From Streptomyces sp. NBC_01237 (GTDB lineage: Bacteria; Actinomycetota; Actinomycetes; Streptomycetales; Streptomycetaceae): a stretch of 64,000 nt of DNA. The stretch lies in the NCBI RefSeq assembly GCF_035917275.1, contig NZ_CP108508.1:6076001-6140000 (forward strand), written 5' to 3'. The notes below the pieces were generated by a model. It did not search any database. It saw nothing but the letters and a program-made list of their open reading frames with translations, and was not told where the DNA came from. Made by a program: the position numbers and the translations under genes. Positions 27,580 to 36,489 of the stretch are shown here, one piece after another; position 1 is the stretch's first letter; each line of letters begins with the position of its first letter.

Positions 27580-28260
27580 ATGACGCAATTGACGGACGCA
27601 TGGAACGTGCTTGTGGTGGAGGGTGACGCGCAAGCGGCGCTGACCCTCGTGAACGACCTGCGCTGGCACGGCCACACGGCCAGCGCCGTCACCACCGGGG
27701 CAGCGGCGCTGGAGGAGCACCACACCGCCGACCTCATCCTGCTCGACCTGGACCTGCCGGACGTCGACGGGCTGGAGATCTGCCGGTCGATCTCCGCGCT
27801 GTGCGACACCCCGCTCATCGCCGTCACCGCCCGTGACAGCGAGCTGGACCGGGTGCTGGGGCTCCAGGCGGGCGCGGACGACTATCTGGCCAAGCCGTAC
27901 GGCGTCCGGGAGCTGCTGGCCCGGATGGCCGCGGTGATGCGCCGGTCCCGGGCCGGGCGCGCCGCGGCCCGGGACGTGGACCTGGGGCCGCTGGTCATCG
28001 ATCAGGAGACCCGCGAGGTACGGCTGGACGGGCGGACCGTGCCCCTCACCCGCAAGGAGTTCGACCTGCTGCGCCTGCTGTCGTCCAGACCGGGGGCGGT
28101 CTTCACCAGGCGGCAGATCCTCTCGCAGATCTGGCACGACACCGACATCCGGCGCAGCCGCACGATCGACACGCATGTCAGCAGCCTGCGCCGCAAGCTC
28201 GGTTCGAGCGACTGGGTCGTCACGGTGCGGGGCGTCGGGTTCAAGATGGTCCGCAGATGA
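27580..28260 (+). CDS. OmpR/PhoB-type response regulator (JadR1-like)
   Basis: 226 residues: receiver domain (LILLDLDLPDVDGLEICR with phosphoacceptor Asp; Thr in AVTARDS; Lys in LAKPYG), then an OmpR winged helix (LTRKEFDLLRLLSSRPGAVF, RTIDTHVSSLRRKLG). The N-terminal acidic pair is Glu-Gly (VVEGDAQ) rather than Glu-Asp, so phosphorylation may be impaired, as in the atypical regulators JadR1/LanI/PgaY-type of angucycline clusters that sense end product. No histidine kinase is adjacent. Probably the pathway activator. Confidence 0.85.
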   Translation: MTQLTDAWNVLVVEGDAQAALTLVNDLRWHGHTASAVTTGAAALEEHHTADLILLDLDLPDVDGLEICRSISALCDTPLIAVTARDSELDRVLGLQAGADDYLAKPYGVRELLARMAAVMRRSRAGRAAARDVDLGPLVIDQETREVRLDGRTVPLTRKEFDLLRLLSSRPGAVFTRRQILSQIWHDTDIRRSRTIDTHVSSLRRKLGSSDWVVTVRGVGFKMVRR

Positions 28261-28301
28261 GCCGGCCGACGGCGGCGGCAGGGCTCCCGGCGGGCGCGGC
28301 C

Positions 28302-29333
28302 TCATCCGCGCCCTCGCACGGACACCGGCCGCTGCGCGCGCGCGAGGCACTCCTCCAGGAAGGCGAGGACGCGCAGATGATAACTGCGGGCCGTCAGACC
28401 GAGGCTGATGTTGTGTCCGGCGTCAGCCAGGTGTTCGGTACGCACCAGGGGTGAGCCGAGCCGCGCGGCCATCGCCTCCAGGGTCGGCGGATCGATGTGC
28501 CACCAGCGCTCGTGCTCCGCGAACGTGAGGCGCACCGGGACCCGCACCGAGGGGGCCAGTCCGGCGTACGTCGCGGGCCATTCCACCGCCTCCGTCGCCT
28601 CGATCGTGGGCATCGGCGCGATCAGCGGCCGGGCCAGCCGGAACGTGTCGGGCGGGTAGAGGGAGGGCGGCCCCCAGTGCAGAGCGTGCCGCTGCCGCCC
28701 GTCCGTACCGGTCACCCGCGTGGGGGCGACGGCCCACCGGTCGCTGACGCCGGAGACATCCACCCCCAGGAGTCCTTCCGTGCCCGGGAGCCCGTCCCCG
28801 CCCCAGCCCGCCGCGGTGGCCAGTGCGACCTTCCCGCCCAGCGAGTGCCCCACCAGGAAGAAGCCCGCCCCGGTGGGGTGTTCGCGCCCGTACGCCGCCA
28901 GCGCCGCCCGCAGCCGGTCCGCCTGTCCGGCGAGTCCCACCCCGTCGGGAGCCTCGCGCGCCGAGCGTCCGTAGCCGGGCCGGTCGAGCGCGAGGGCCGC
29001 GTAGCCGCAGTCGGCGGCGAGGGAGAGCAGCGAGGTGGCCGGATCGGCCTGCCCGTGGAAGTACCCGGCACGCATCCCGCCGCCGTGCAGGGCCACCACC
29101 ACCGCCCTGGGGTCCGCCGTACGGGGGCGGGCGAGCAGTCCGGAGAGGGTGAGGCCGTCCGCGTCCAGTTCGATCCCGGTGACGGCGGGTTCAGGAGCAC
29201 CGGGAGGTGCGGTGGTGTCAGGAGCACCATCAGCGGCGGGAGTTACGGAGGCGTCGGGAGTACCGGGAGCGCCGGAGGCGGCCGGGGTGCCGGGGCCGGT
29301 CACCGGGGGCGGGGACGTGAGGGGCTGGGTCAC
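28302..29333 (-). CDS. Alpha/beta hydrolase
   Basis: 343 residues from GTG 29333 with GGAG six bases upstream. The first ~50 residues are a disordered Pro/Ala/Gly/Thr stretch, then ALHGGGMRAGYF (oxyanion region), the GHSLGG nucleophile elbow and a late DAGHNI histidine. No signal peptide. It converges on the response regulator with a 41-bp gap. It may hydrolyse an ester in the pathway or be unrelated; no substrate can be named. Confidence 0.8.
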   Translation of the reverse strand: MTQPLTSPPPVTGPGTPAASGAPGTPDASVTPAADGAPDTTAPPGAPEPAVTGIELDADGLTLSGLLARPRTADPRAVVVALHGGGMRAGYFHGQADPATSLLSLAADCGYAALALDRPGYGRSAREAPDGVGLAGQADRLRAALAAYGREHPTGAGFFLVGHSLGGKVALATAAGWGGDGLPGTEGLLGVDVSGVSDRWAVAPTRVTGTDGRQRHALHWGPPSLYPPDTFRLARPLIAPMPTIEATEAVEWPATYAGLAPSVRVPVRLTFAEHERWWHIDPPTLEAMAARLGSPLVRTEHLADAGHNISLGLTARSYHLRVLAFLEECLARAQRPVSVRGRG

Positions 29334-29400
29334 GGGAAGCTCCGATTCGGTGAGGAGGATCCGGGTCTCCGGTCAGCGGCCGGCGTTCCCGGTTCTCCGT

Positions 29401-30225
29401 TCAGCGTGCCAGCAGTTCCCGGGTCAGGGTGGCGAGTCGCTTCGCATCGTGCGTGTCGAAGGACTTGTCCGTCAGCCCCATCCGCCGGCCTTCGGCGAAG
29501 GCGCTCACCGGTTCGGCGGGCGGCGCGTCGAGGACGGTGAGGATCGGCGCGATGCCCGCCTCCACCGGCTTCGCCATCCGCTTCATCCCTTCGATGTGGG
29601 CCTTCGTCGCGGGGTCGTACTCGCCGGAGAAGCTGGTGGACACGCTGCCCGGGTTGAACAGCACGTACCGGATGCCGCCCGTGCCGTACTCCTCCGCGAA
29701 CGCGACACCGAGCAGGTCGTTCGCCTTGCCGCCCTGCATCTGGGCGACCAGCCCGTTGTAGTCGCGCTTCATCTCCAGGTCGGTCCAGTGGATCTCGCCC
29801 ATCGGGCTTCCCGGACCCGCCACGTTCATGATGACCGGCTGCTCGCCCTTCTCCAGCAGCGGGCGCAGACCGTGGCCGAGCAGGAACCGGCTCAGATAGA
29901 ACAGGGCGAAGGTGCCCTCGATGCCTTCCGCCGTCTCACGGCGCGCCGAGAGGTAGTGCCGTGCGCACAGCACGAGGGCGTCCAGCGTGGGGAACCGCGC
30001 CGCGATGCTCTCGATGACCCGCTGGTTCTCGCTGATCAGGCTCAGATCCGCCTGGACGAACGTGGCCCGTTCCCCGGCTCCCATGGCAGCCGCCTCGGCG
30101 AGGAAGGACGCCCCCTTCGCGGCATCGCGCCCGATGATGAGGACGGCGTCGCCACGGTGCAGCCGGGCGAGTCCCAGGGCCCGGCCCATCCCGTCCGTGC
30201 CGCCCTGAATCACGATGTTCTTCAC
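29401..30225 (-). CDS. SDR-family oxidoreductase under a TetR-type operator
   Basis: 274 residues. GTG 30225 is chosen because AAGGAG sits seven bases before it and the protein then begins (V)KNIVIQGGTDGMGRALGLAR with the glycine motif at the usual place; an in-frame ATG lies at 30243. The catalytic motif is weakly conserved (the usual YxxxK is replaced around RDYNGLVAQMQGGKAN). An 18-bp dyad, TTGAACC-N4-AGTTCAA, matching the operator near the TetR gene, lies 22 bp upstream of the start, so the TetR protein at 8571 may control this gene. Confidence 0.75.
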   Translation of the reverse strand: MKNIVIQGGTDGMGRALGLARLHRGDAVLIIGRDAAKGASFLAEAAAMGAGERATFVQADLSLISENQRVIESIAARFPTLDALVLCARHYLSARRETAEGIEGTFALFYLSRFLLGHGLRPLLEKGEQPVIMNVAGPGSPMGEIHWTDLEMKRDYNGLVAQMQGGKANDLLGVAFAEEYGTGGIRYVLFNPGSVSTSFSGEYDPATKAHIEGMKRMAKPVEAGIAPILTVLDAPPAEPVSAFAEGRRMGLTDKSFDTHDAKRLATLTRELLAR

Positions 30226-30246
30226 CAGGAGTCTCCTTGCCATGGG

Positions 30247-30264
30247 TTGAACCAGCGAGTTCAA
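30247..30264. promoter_or_regulatory. Third copy of the TTGAACC-type TetR operator
   Basis: TTGAACCAGCGAGTTCAA matches the 9374-9391 dyad in 13 of 14 arm positions with the same 4-bp spacer. It is centred about 30 bp before the SDR start, where it would overlap the promoter. It indicates a shared regulon across 20 kb. Confidence 0.65.
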
Positions 30265-30336
30265 TCTAGTTGTCTGGTGTGACCCATGCAACAGACGTGG
30301 GCGTATGGCCGGAAAGGGCGGCGCAGGGCGGACGGC

Positions 30337-32304
30337 TCACTGCGGCGCCCCGGCCAGCACGGGCGAGCCCGAGGCGCCGTGGCCACTGCCGCCCCTCGTA
30401 CCGGTGGCGACCTCGCGCGGGGGATGCCGCCGGGCCGGCCGCGTCCGGCCGGGCAGCGCCAGCCGGGTCAGGACCGGCACGGCGAACGCCGGGCCCCCGC
30501 GGCTGTCGCGGAACTCCAGGAAGTGGGAGGCGACGAGGGATTCCACCAGCTGGCTGAACTCGCCCGGATGCAGCCCCGACAGCGCCGCGGCCTGCCAGAG
30601 GTCCCGCTCCAGGATGGGCTGGGGGAGATCGGACAGCAGGAACAGCAGATTCTGCTCCGCCTCCGCGAGCCGCAGATGGGCCCGGCCGAGCCTCGACAGA
30701 CAGTCGTCCTGCGGACCCTGGAGCACCGCGAGCCGTCCGCCGTCGCCACGTGCGCAGTGCAGCTGGTCGCGCAGGGCCAGGTTCGGCCAGGCGCTCAGAC
30801 GCCGTCCCAGCGCCCGGAGGGCCAGTGGCAGCCCCCCGTACAGTTCGACCAACTCCCGTGCGGCCGACCGCTCCCGCGCGACGCGGCGGGCGCCGACGAT
30901 GCCGCCGAGGAGCGCCACTCCCTCGTCCGGCGACATCCCCCGCAGCGGGACCGTGGTGACCGTGCCGGGCAGGCCCTCCATCCGCCGGCGCGAGGTGATG
31001 ACCACCGAACAGCCCGGACTGCTCGGCAGCAGCGGAATCACCTGCTCGCCGGAGGAGGCGTCATCGAGCACCACCAGCATCTGGCGTTCCGATGTCCAGC
31101 TGCGAAAGAGCCTGGCCAGGTCCTCCGCCGCGTCCGGCAGGCGCTCGGCGGCGTACCCCGAGGACAGCAGCAGCGACGCCAGCGCGTCACGGGCGGGGAC
31201 AGGGGTGCCGTCCGGGCGGTGGAGGGTGGTGAAGAGCTGGCCGCCGGGGTAGTGCGAGCGGAGCCGGTGGGCGGCCTGCACCGCCGTCGCCGTCTTCCCG
31301 GTGCCCACGGCCCCCGTCACCAGGGCGACCCGTACCGCCGACGGTCCGTCCGCACCCGAGCCGACCGGCCCGACCGCGGCCACGATGCCCGACACGTCCC
31401 GCTGCCGGGCCACGCAGTCGGCCATCCCGGGCGGGAGTTCGGCCGGAGAGGCGGGCGCCGCCCAGGTGCCCGTCGGTGCCGCGGTCCGGCCGCCGGGAGG
31501 CGCGGCGTCCTCCAGGACGCTCTGCTGAAGACTCCTGAGCCCGGTCGAGGGTTCCAGGCCGAGTTCGGCGATCATCGCCGCCCGCAGCCTGCTGTAGGCG
31601 TCGAGGGCGACCTGCCGCTGCCCCGACCGCGTCGCCGCGGTCATGAGCTGCCCGCAGATCACCTCGCTCAACGGGTGGTCGATCGCGAGCCCCTTGAGCT
31701 CGCTCAGCAGTTCACGGTGGTGCCCGAGCGCCATGTCGGCCTCGACGCGCCGCTCCAGGGCACCCATCCGGAGGTCCTCCAGCCTGGCCTGCTGCGCCGA
31801 GAGCAGCACACCGGCCGCCGACCCGGAGAACGGCCGCCCCCGCCACAGGGCGAGCGCTTCGCGGTACGCGTCGGACGTGGCGCGGGCATCTCCCCTGCTC
31901 TGCGCGGCCTGCCCGGCCGCGCAGAGCTCCTCGAAGCGCCAGAGGTCGAGCTGCCCCTTCGCCACCCGGAGCCGGTACCCGCGCGACTCCGTCTCAAGCC
32001 GCGGCGGTTCCCGGTCCTGTGCGCCGTCCGCCGCGGCGGTGCCCTCCGCCCGAGCCGTGCCGTCGGTGCCCTGCGTGCCCTCCCGCAGCGCTTTGCGTAC
32101 GTGGTAGATGTACGTCTGCACCGTCTTGCGCGCGAGCCGCGGGGGCGCGTCCCCCCAGAGCTCCTCCACCAGGCTCTCCAGCGTCACGACGTGGTTGGCG
32201 TGGGCGAGCAGCAGTGACAGGACTTGGCGGCTCATGGGCGAGGCGGGTTCGCACGCACCCCGGTCCCCGCGTACTTCCACCGGTCCGAGAATGGCGAAAT
32301 GCAT
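30337..32304 (-). CDS. AfsR/SARP-family regulator with NB-ARC domain
   Basis: 655 residues: OmpR-like winged helix (1-~115, beginning MHFAILGPVEVRGDRG), bacterial transcriptional activator domain (~120-260; RGRPFSGSAAGVLLSAQQAR), and an NB-ARC ATPase (Walker A GAVGTGKTA, Walker B LVVLDDAS). It lacks the C-terminal TPR block of AfsR, so it is a medium-large SARP. SARPs activate antibiotic operons by binding heptameric repeats near -35. Its place at the right border of the angucycline genes makes it a likely cluster activator together with the OmpR-type regulator. Confidence 0.88.
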   Translation of the reverse strand: MHFAILGPVEVRGDRGACEPASPMSRQVLSLLLAHANHVVTLESLVEELWGDAPPRLARKTVQTYIYHVRKALREGTQGTDGTARAEGTAAADGAQDREPPRLETESRGYRLRVAKGQLDLWRFEELCAAGQAAQSRGDARATSDAYREALALWRGRPFSGSAAGVLLSAQQARLEDLRMGALERRVEADMALGHHRELLSELKGLAIDHPLSEVICGQLMTAATRSGQRQVALDAYSRLRAAMIAELGLEPSTGLRSLQQSVLEDAAPPGGRTAAPTGTWAAPASPAELPPGMADCVARQRDVSGIVAAVGPVGSGADGPSAVRVALVTGAVGTGKTATAVQAAHRLRSHYPGGQLFTTLHRPDGTPVPARDALASLLLSSGYAAERLPDAAEDLARLFRSWTSERQMLVVLDDASSGEQVIPLLPSSPGCSVVITSRRRMEGLPGTVTTVPLRGMSPDEGVALLGGIVGARRVARERSAARELVELYGGLPLALRALGRRLSAWPNLALRDQLHCARGDGGRLAVLQGPQDDCLSRLGRAHLRLAEAEQNLLFLLSDLPQPILERDLWQAAALSGLHPGEFSQLVESLVASHFLEFRDSRGGPAFAVPVLTRLALPGRTRPARRHPPREVATGTRGGSGHGASGSPVLAGAPQ

Positions 32305-32362
32305 GAACTCCCCGTTCGTGGTTACCGTTGCCGCGCGGAATGTTCTCCGATTTCCGCAGCGC

Positions 32363-33055
32363 TCAGGTCGCAGGTATTTCTGGTGATTCCAGCGTCAGGC
32401 AATGGGCGTAAAGAGCCCCGGGGTCACCGCCGCCCGCCTGGTCGAGCAACGGTTGGATCACTTCCTCGATATGATCGGCGGCTTCTTTCTCCGACACCCA
32501 TTCCGAGAGCACGAGAACACTGCCGCCGTCCAGGCCGATATGGAAATTGGCGGCAATGGCGCCGGGATAGTCCCGGTCGGCGCCCTCGGTCGCCTCCTCC
32601 GAGGCCAGCAGTCCGTCGATCCAGCCGCGGGCGGCCTCCTCGCCGGCCATCGGGAACACCGCCGCCGGGAAGCACTCGGGTGCCGGGTCCGTGTCGGTGA
32701 CCCTGCCGCCCCGCACCACCCGGTACAGCCGGAACGGCACAGCCCCGGACGGCCGAGCGCCGACCGCTTCCCACACCGGCCCCCCGCGCGAGACGCCCGT
32801 CTCCTGCCGCAGGGAACCGTGCAGCGCCTCGTCGGACGACCACTGCCCGTAGGTCAGCACCCAGGCGCCGTCGGTGCTCGCGTAGCAGCTGAGGGACACC
32901 AGCTCCGCGGGCCATACGCCCGAACGCCAGTGCGCGGATATCGCGTCCGTCGCGGCGCGCTGCCCCTCCCGGCCGTCGACAGCCACCACCTCGACCAGTG
33001 CGACGGTCACATCGGGACGGTCGATGACTGGCAGACCTGCGGATTCGAAGGTCAT
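32363..33055 (-). CDS. Second two-domain ABM-type protein
   Basis: 230 residues from ATG 33055 with GAGGAG six bases upstream. Two ABM-like halves: LVSLSCYASTDGAWVLTYGQ and AIAANFHIGLDGGSVLVLSE, the same layout as the 26444-27097 protein, but Gly-Ser replaces Thr-Arg and the NYA triplet is lost. It lies upstream of the SARP gene on the same strand with only 58 bp between, so co-transcription is likely. It could be an oxygenase acting on the product or a catalytically dead regulator-linked homologue. Confidence 0.65.
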   Translation of the reverse strand: MTFESAGLPVIDRPDVTVALVEVVAVDGREGQRAATDAISAHWRSGVWPAELVSLSCYASTDGAWVLTYGQWSSDEALHGSLRQETGVSRGGPVWEAVGARPSGAVPFRLYRVVRGGRVTDTDPAPECFPAAVFPMAGEEAARGWIDGLLASEEATEGADRDYPGAIAANFHIGLDGGSVLVLSEWVSEKEAADHIEEVIQPLLDQAGGGDPGALYAHCLTLESPEIPAT

Positions 33056-33451
33056 ACTCGGCTCCTCGCAAAGAGATGTATCGGTGGACCTGCTCCGGAT
33101 TCCCATACTCGATGGCGCCGTGACAGTTTCGCATGCATGCAGGTAAACGATGCAATAAGAAAATGAAACTCGGCAGCCATCTCTTCGCAGAAATGCAGAA
33201 CCATGTCAGGGGAACTGCAGAGAAACGTCAGAGAACCTGCGCAGACCGCGCGGAACCACCCCTTCACGGGCCCGCCCCCGGCTGCGCGGCCCCGCCCGCC
33301 CCGCACTCGCCCGCCCGTACGCGCATTCCCGCGGATTTCACCCGGATGGCCGCGTCCGGGTGGCCGCACACCCCCGGGCGGCGGAACCTCAGGGTTCGTA
33401 GACCAAACCCGGAATGTCAGGGTTCGGCGACCGAACTACGGAGGTCCCCCC
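33056..33451. promoter_or_regulatory. Divergent intergenic region with 28-bp-spaced operator-like repeats
   Basis: 396 bp between the ABM-type gene (-) and the DUF7144 gene (+). TCAGGGTTCGTAGACCAAAC (33389-33408) and TCAGGGTTCGGCGACCGAAC (33417-33436) are two 20-bp copies with a 28-bp period. Each has internal dyad symmetry (GGGTT...AACCC; GTTCGG-CGA-CCGAAC). They sit just upstream of the DUF7144 start and probably bind a regulator. The AT-richer part 33100-33240 shows no clear gene; an open frame into DUF7144 there has Arg/Pro-rich non-coding composition. Confidence 0.5.
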
Positions 33452-33874
33452 ATGAGCAACTCGGCGCAGCAGCACCGGACACCGGCGTCCACGGCGAACT
33501 CCTGGGCCACCGGCGGGCTCGTCTTCGCGGGTGTCCTGATGCTCATCGAGGGCATCCTCGGCATCTTCCAGGGCATCGCCGCCATCGCCGAGGACGACGT
33601 CTACACCCGGTTCGGCGACTACATCTTCAAGTTCAACCTGACCGGCTGGGGCTGGATCCACCTGATCCTCGGCATCATCCTGGTCATCACCGGCTACGGG
33701 CTGCTCAAGGCATTCACGTGGGCGCGCGGTGCCGGTATCGCTCTCGCCGCACTGAGCGTCATCGCCAACTTCATGTTCCTGCCGTACCAGCCCGTCTGGG
33801 CCCTGATCACCGTCGCCATCGGCCTGTTCGTCATCTGGTCGCTGAGCACCTATCAGTCCGACGGCAAGATCTGA
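33452..33874 (+). CDS. DUF7144-like small integral membrane protein
   Basis: 140 residues with four hydrophobic segments (about 22-45, 70-90, 95-112, 115-133) and the GWGWIHLILGIILVITGYGLL motif typical of a widespread actinobacterial four-TM family. GGAGG seven bases before ATG 33452 fixes the start. Function unknown. It is followed by a strong hairpin and is probably monocistronic. Confidence 0.8.
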   Translation: MSNSAQQHRTPASTANSWATGGLVFAGVLMLIEGILGIFQGIAAIAEDDVYTRFGDYIFKFNLTGWGWIHLILGIILVITGYGLLKAFTWARGAGIALAALSVIANFMFLPYQPVWALITVAIGLFVIWSLSTYQSDGKI

Positions 33875-33930
33875 GGCGTTCGACCCGGACTTCCCCGCCG
33901 TCGCACCACCCCGGCGGGGGAGTCGGCCCT

Positions 33931-33976
33931 CCCTGAACCGCCCGGCGCCCACGTTCGCGCTCCGGGCGGTTCAGGG
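33931..33976. terminator. Strong bidirectional terminator hairpin
   Basis: CCCTGAACCGCCCGG (33931-33945) and its exact complement CCGGGCGGTTCAGGG (33962-33976) form a 15-bp stem with a 16-base loop between the convergent DUF7144 and NTF2-like genes. Confidence 0.8.
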
Positions 33977-34001
33977 CGTGTCAGGACGGTCCGGGAGCGT
34001 G

Positions 34002-34400
34002 TCAGGACGGGTCGTACCAGGCGAACGCGGAGATCCGCCAGCCCGCGGAGGTACGGACGAACTGGATGGTCTTGGTACCGCCACCCTCGAACGGCGCCCC
34101 GTCCAGGATTCCGGACTTGCGGTACTCGCCGAACCGTGCGGCGATGTCGCCCGCGATATCGGTCCGTTCGGAGGTTTCCCACTCGGAGAACTCGACCAGC
34201 CGGCCGTCGGACAGCAGCCGTTGGCGAGGCTCGATGAACTCCTCCACGCTCTGGACGGTGAAGTCCGGGCCGGTCTTGACGATCACGCCGCCGGGGAGCA
34301 GCAGCCGACGGATCCGGCCCACGTCGGCGACCCGGCCGCCCCGGTTGTCGAAGGCGCCGAAGAACTCGGCGGTCAGCGCGTCGATCTCGGTCTTGGACAT
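34002..34400 (-). CDS. SnoaL/NTF2-like (DUF4440-type) protein
   Basis: 132 residues from ATG 34400. An N-terminal helix (TEIDALTAEFFGAFDNR), then ILLP-type beta strands and the terminal GWRISAFAWYDPS, typical of NTF2-like cone-fold proteins. A frame extends upstream but is Arg/Pro-rich non-coding. No catalytic assignment; these proteins can be isomerases, cyclases or small-molecule binders. It is not part of the polyketide operon. Confidence 0.7.
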   Translation of the reverse strand: MSKTEIDALTAEFFGAFDNRGGRVADVGRIRRLLLPGGVIVKTGPDFTVQSVEEFIEPRQRLLSDGRLVEFSEWETSERTDIAGDIAARFGEYRKSGILDGAPFEGGGTKTIQFVRTSAGWRISAFAWYDPS

Positions 34401-34549
34401 GGCGGGACGGTAGCACCCGGCCCGCCGCGCGCCGACCCCGCGGGCACGACCGGCCGTCCGGTCCCTCGGGACCGGACGGCCGGCGGGCCGTGTCACGCGA
34501 CCGGACCACGCCGGATGCGGAGATCTCCCGCGAGGACGAGCCTGGTGGC

Positions 34550-34771
34550 ATGGCGATTCCCCCGATAGTCATCCACGCCCCTACGTCGGCCGGTGGCCGG
34601 CTGGTGACCGTCCACATCAACGGTCGGTCGGAAACGCTCGGGATCGCGCACAGCGACCACGACCTCGTCACCTTTCTCGAAGAGGCCGGTCTGGAGGACC
34701 CGGATCGGGCCCTGGACACCCCGGCCCTTGTCGAGTGGCGCGGCGGCGAGGCGCATCGGTACACGAACTGA
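34550..34771 (+). CDS. Small conserved-looking hypothetical protein
   Basis: 73 residues from ATG 34550 (a frame 20 residues longer also exists). Sequence is compact with alternating strands and one helix (DHDLVTFLEEAGLEDPDRAL), no signal or membrane segment, ending HRYTN. Good GC3 bias supports coding. Family not recognised. Confidence 0.6.
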   Translation: MAIPPIVIHAPTSAGGRLVTVHINGRSETLGIAHSDHDLVTFLEEAGLEDPDRALDTPALVEWRGGEAHRYTN

Positions 34772-34921
34772 GGCGGGGCGCCGCGTGCGCTGTTCGTATG
34801 AAAAGGAGAGGGGTTCCGCGCGTTCGGAGTCCGGATAGCTGGGCGGAATGACAGAAGGCCGCACAGTGGACGGGGCCGTGTCGAAGAGACAGGCGGTCAC
34901 CCGATTCCGGGGAGCGTGGGA

Positions 34922-36361
34922 ATGACTGCCCTTCAGCTGACGGTCGTGGTGCCGTGTTTCAACGAGGCCGAAGCGATCGAGACCTTTCACACCACACTGA
35001 TCGCCGCCCTGGGGCCCTTGGGCGGTGAGCTGGAAATCTGCTATGTGGACGACGGCAGTACCGATGGGACGCGCTTACTGCTGGGTGGTCTGGCGGCCAT
35101 GGACAAGCGTGTCCGGTACACCGCGTTCAGCCGGAATTTCGGCAAGGAGGCCGCCATGCTAGCGGGGCTCCGGATGTCCCGGGGCGCCGCGGTCGTACTG
35201 ATGGACGCGGACCTCCAGCATCCACCCGAACTCATTCCCCGCATGCTGGAACTGCACCGGCACGGCTACGACCAGGTGATTCCGCGACGTGACCGGACCG
35301 GCGACGGAGTGCTGCGCAACGCCCTCAGCCACACCTACTACGCGCTGGTCCGCCGCTGCATGGACGTGGAGGTCCTGGACGGCTCCGGCGATTTCCGGCT
35401 GCTGTCACGACGGGCCGTGGAGAGTGTGCTCTCGCTCCCGGAGAGCAATCGATTCTCGAAGGGGATCTTCTCCTGGATCGGCTTCGATACGGTCAGCTTC
35501 CGGTACCGGAACCGGGAACGCGCGGCCGGACAGTCGAAATGGGGAAGCAAGAGACTGCTGAACTACGGCATCGACGGATTGCTGTCCTTCAACAACCGCC
35601 CCTTGCGGCTGGCCATCTACACCGGGTTCTGGGTCTTCGTATCGGCACTCGCCTATGCCCTGTGGACCATCGTGAACGTCTTGCTGAACGGTGCGGACAC
35701 ACCCGGCTACGCCACCCTGCTCACCGCCGTCGTGGCGCTCAGCGGAATTCAGCTGGTCACGCTCGGAGTCATCGGCGAGTACGTGGGGCGTATTTACCAC
35801 GAGGCGAAACACCGACCCCCCTATGTCGTCAGGGAAACAAGCGAATCGTGCCCGGCGCTGCCGGGAAAACCTGAACCGGTCGCCACGGGGGAGCTGAGCG
35901 AACTCGCGTCCGGCCGGTCACGCACCCTGCGCCAGTTCGCCTCCTTCGTGCTGATCGGATGTGTGAACACGGCGGTGTACATGGCCGTCTACTACGTGCT
36001 GAACCAGCGCATCCCGTATCTGGCCGCCCATGCGGTGGGTTTCACGGTCAGCTTCATCGGCTCGTTCCTGCTCAACTCCTACATCACCGTGGGGACGAGG
36101 CCGACCTGGCGCGGGTTCGCGCGCTACCCCCTGTCGAGCGTCATCAACCTCGTGGCATCGGGCGCCCTGCTCCATCTCGCGGTCAGCGGCCTGGACATGG
36201 ACAAGAACGTCGCCGCCCTGGCCGCGGGAGTGCTCGTCACCCCCTTCTCCTTCCTGCTGGCCCGATGGGCGATCACGTCGGGCCGGGGCACGGACGCACA
36301 ACCCGACCGGCCGGACGGCAGCCGGGCCGAGCCATCGGCGATCAAGTCCGACAGCCGTTGA
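34922..36361 (+). CDS. GT2 glycosyltransferase fused to GtrA-like flippase domain, with TTA codon
   Basis: 479 residues. The N-terminal half is a DPM1/GtrB-type polyprenyl-phosphate glycosyltransferase ([32 protein letters not shown]) with two C-terminal membrane helices. The second half (~330-450) is a GtrA four-helix domain ([20 protein letters not shown]), thought to flip lipid-linked sugars. Codon 52 is TTA (35075-35077), so translation should need bldA tRNA and be developmentally timed. Third-position GC is visibly lower than in neighbours (many AAT, ATT, GAT codons), hinting at transfer. The next gene, a polytopic protein, is probably its partner. Confidence 0.85.
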   Translation: MTALQLTVVVPCFNEAEAIETFHTTLIAALGPLGGELEICYVDDGSTDGTRLLLGGLAAMDKRVRYTAFSRNFGKEAAMLAGLRMSRGAAVVLMDADLQHPPELIPRMLELHRHGYDQVIPRRDRTGDGVLRNALSHTYYALVRRCMDVEVLDGSGDFRLLSRRAVESVLSLPESNRFSKGIFSWIGFDTVSFRYRNRERAAGQSKWGSKRLLNYGIDGLLSFNNRPLRLAIYTGFWVFVSALAYALWTIVNVLLNGADTPGYATLLTAVVALSGIQLVTLGVIGEYVGRIYHEAKHRPPYVVRETSESCPALPGKPEPVATGELSELASGRSRTLRQFASFVLIGCVNTAVYMAVYYVLNQRIPYLAAHAVGFTVSFIGSFLLNSYITVGTRPTWRGFARYPLSSVINLVASGALLHLAVSGLDMDKNVAALAAGVLVTPFSFLLARWAITSGRGTDAQPDRPDGSRAEPSAIKSDSR

Positions 36362-36489
36362 CCGAAGACGCCCTGTCCACCCCACCCTCAACAACCACGC
36401 CCTGAACCACCGCGTCGTGAACCACCACGCCCTTGAACCACGCCAATGAACGTCACGCGAGAACGGACGGCGACGAAAGGCACCCGCAC

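Noticed and set aside
33203..33451. Upstream extension of the DUF7144 gene
   Set aside because: Composition is non-coding (Pro/Arg-rich), it runs through the operator-like repeats, and GGAGG sits before ATG 33452.
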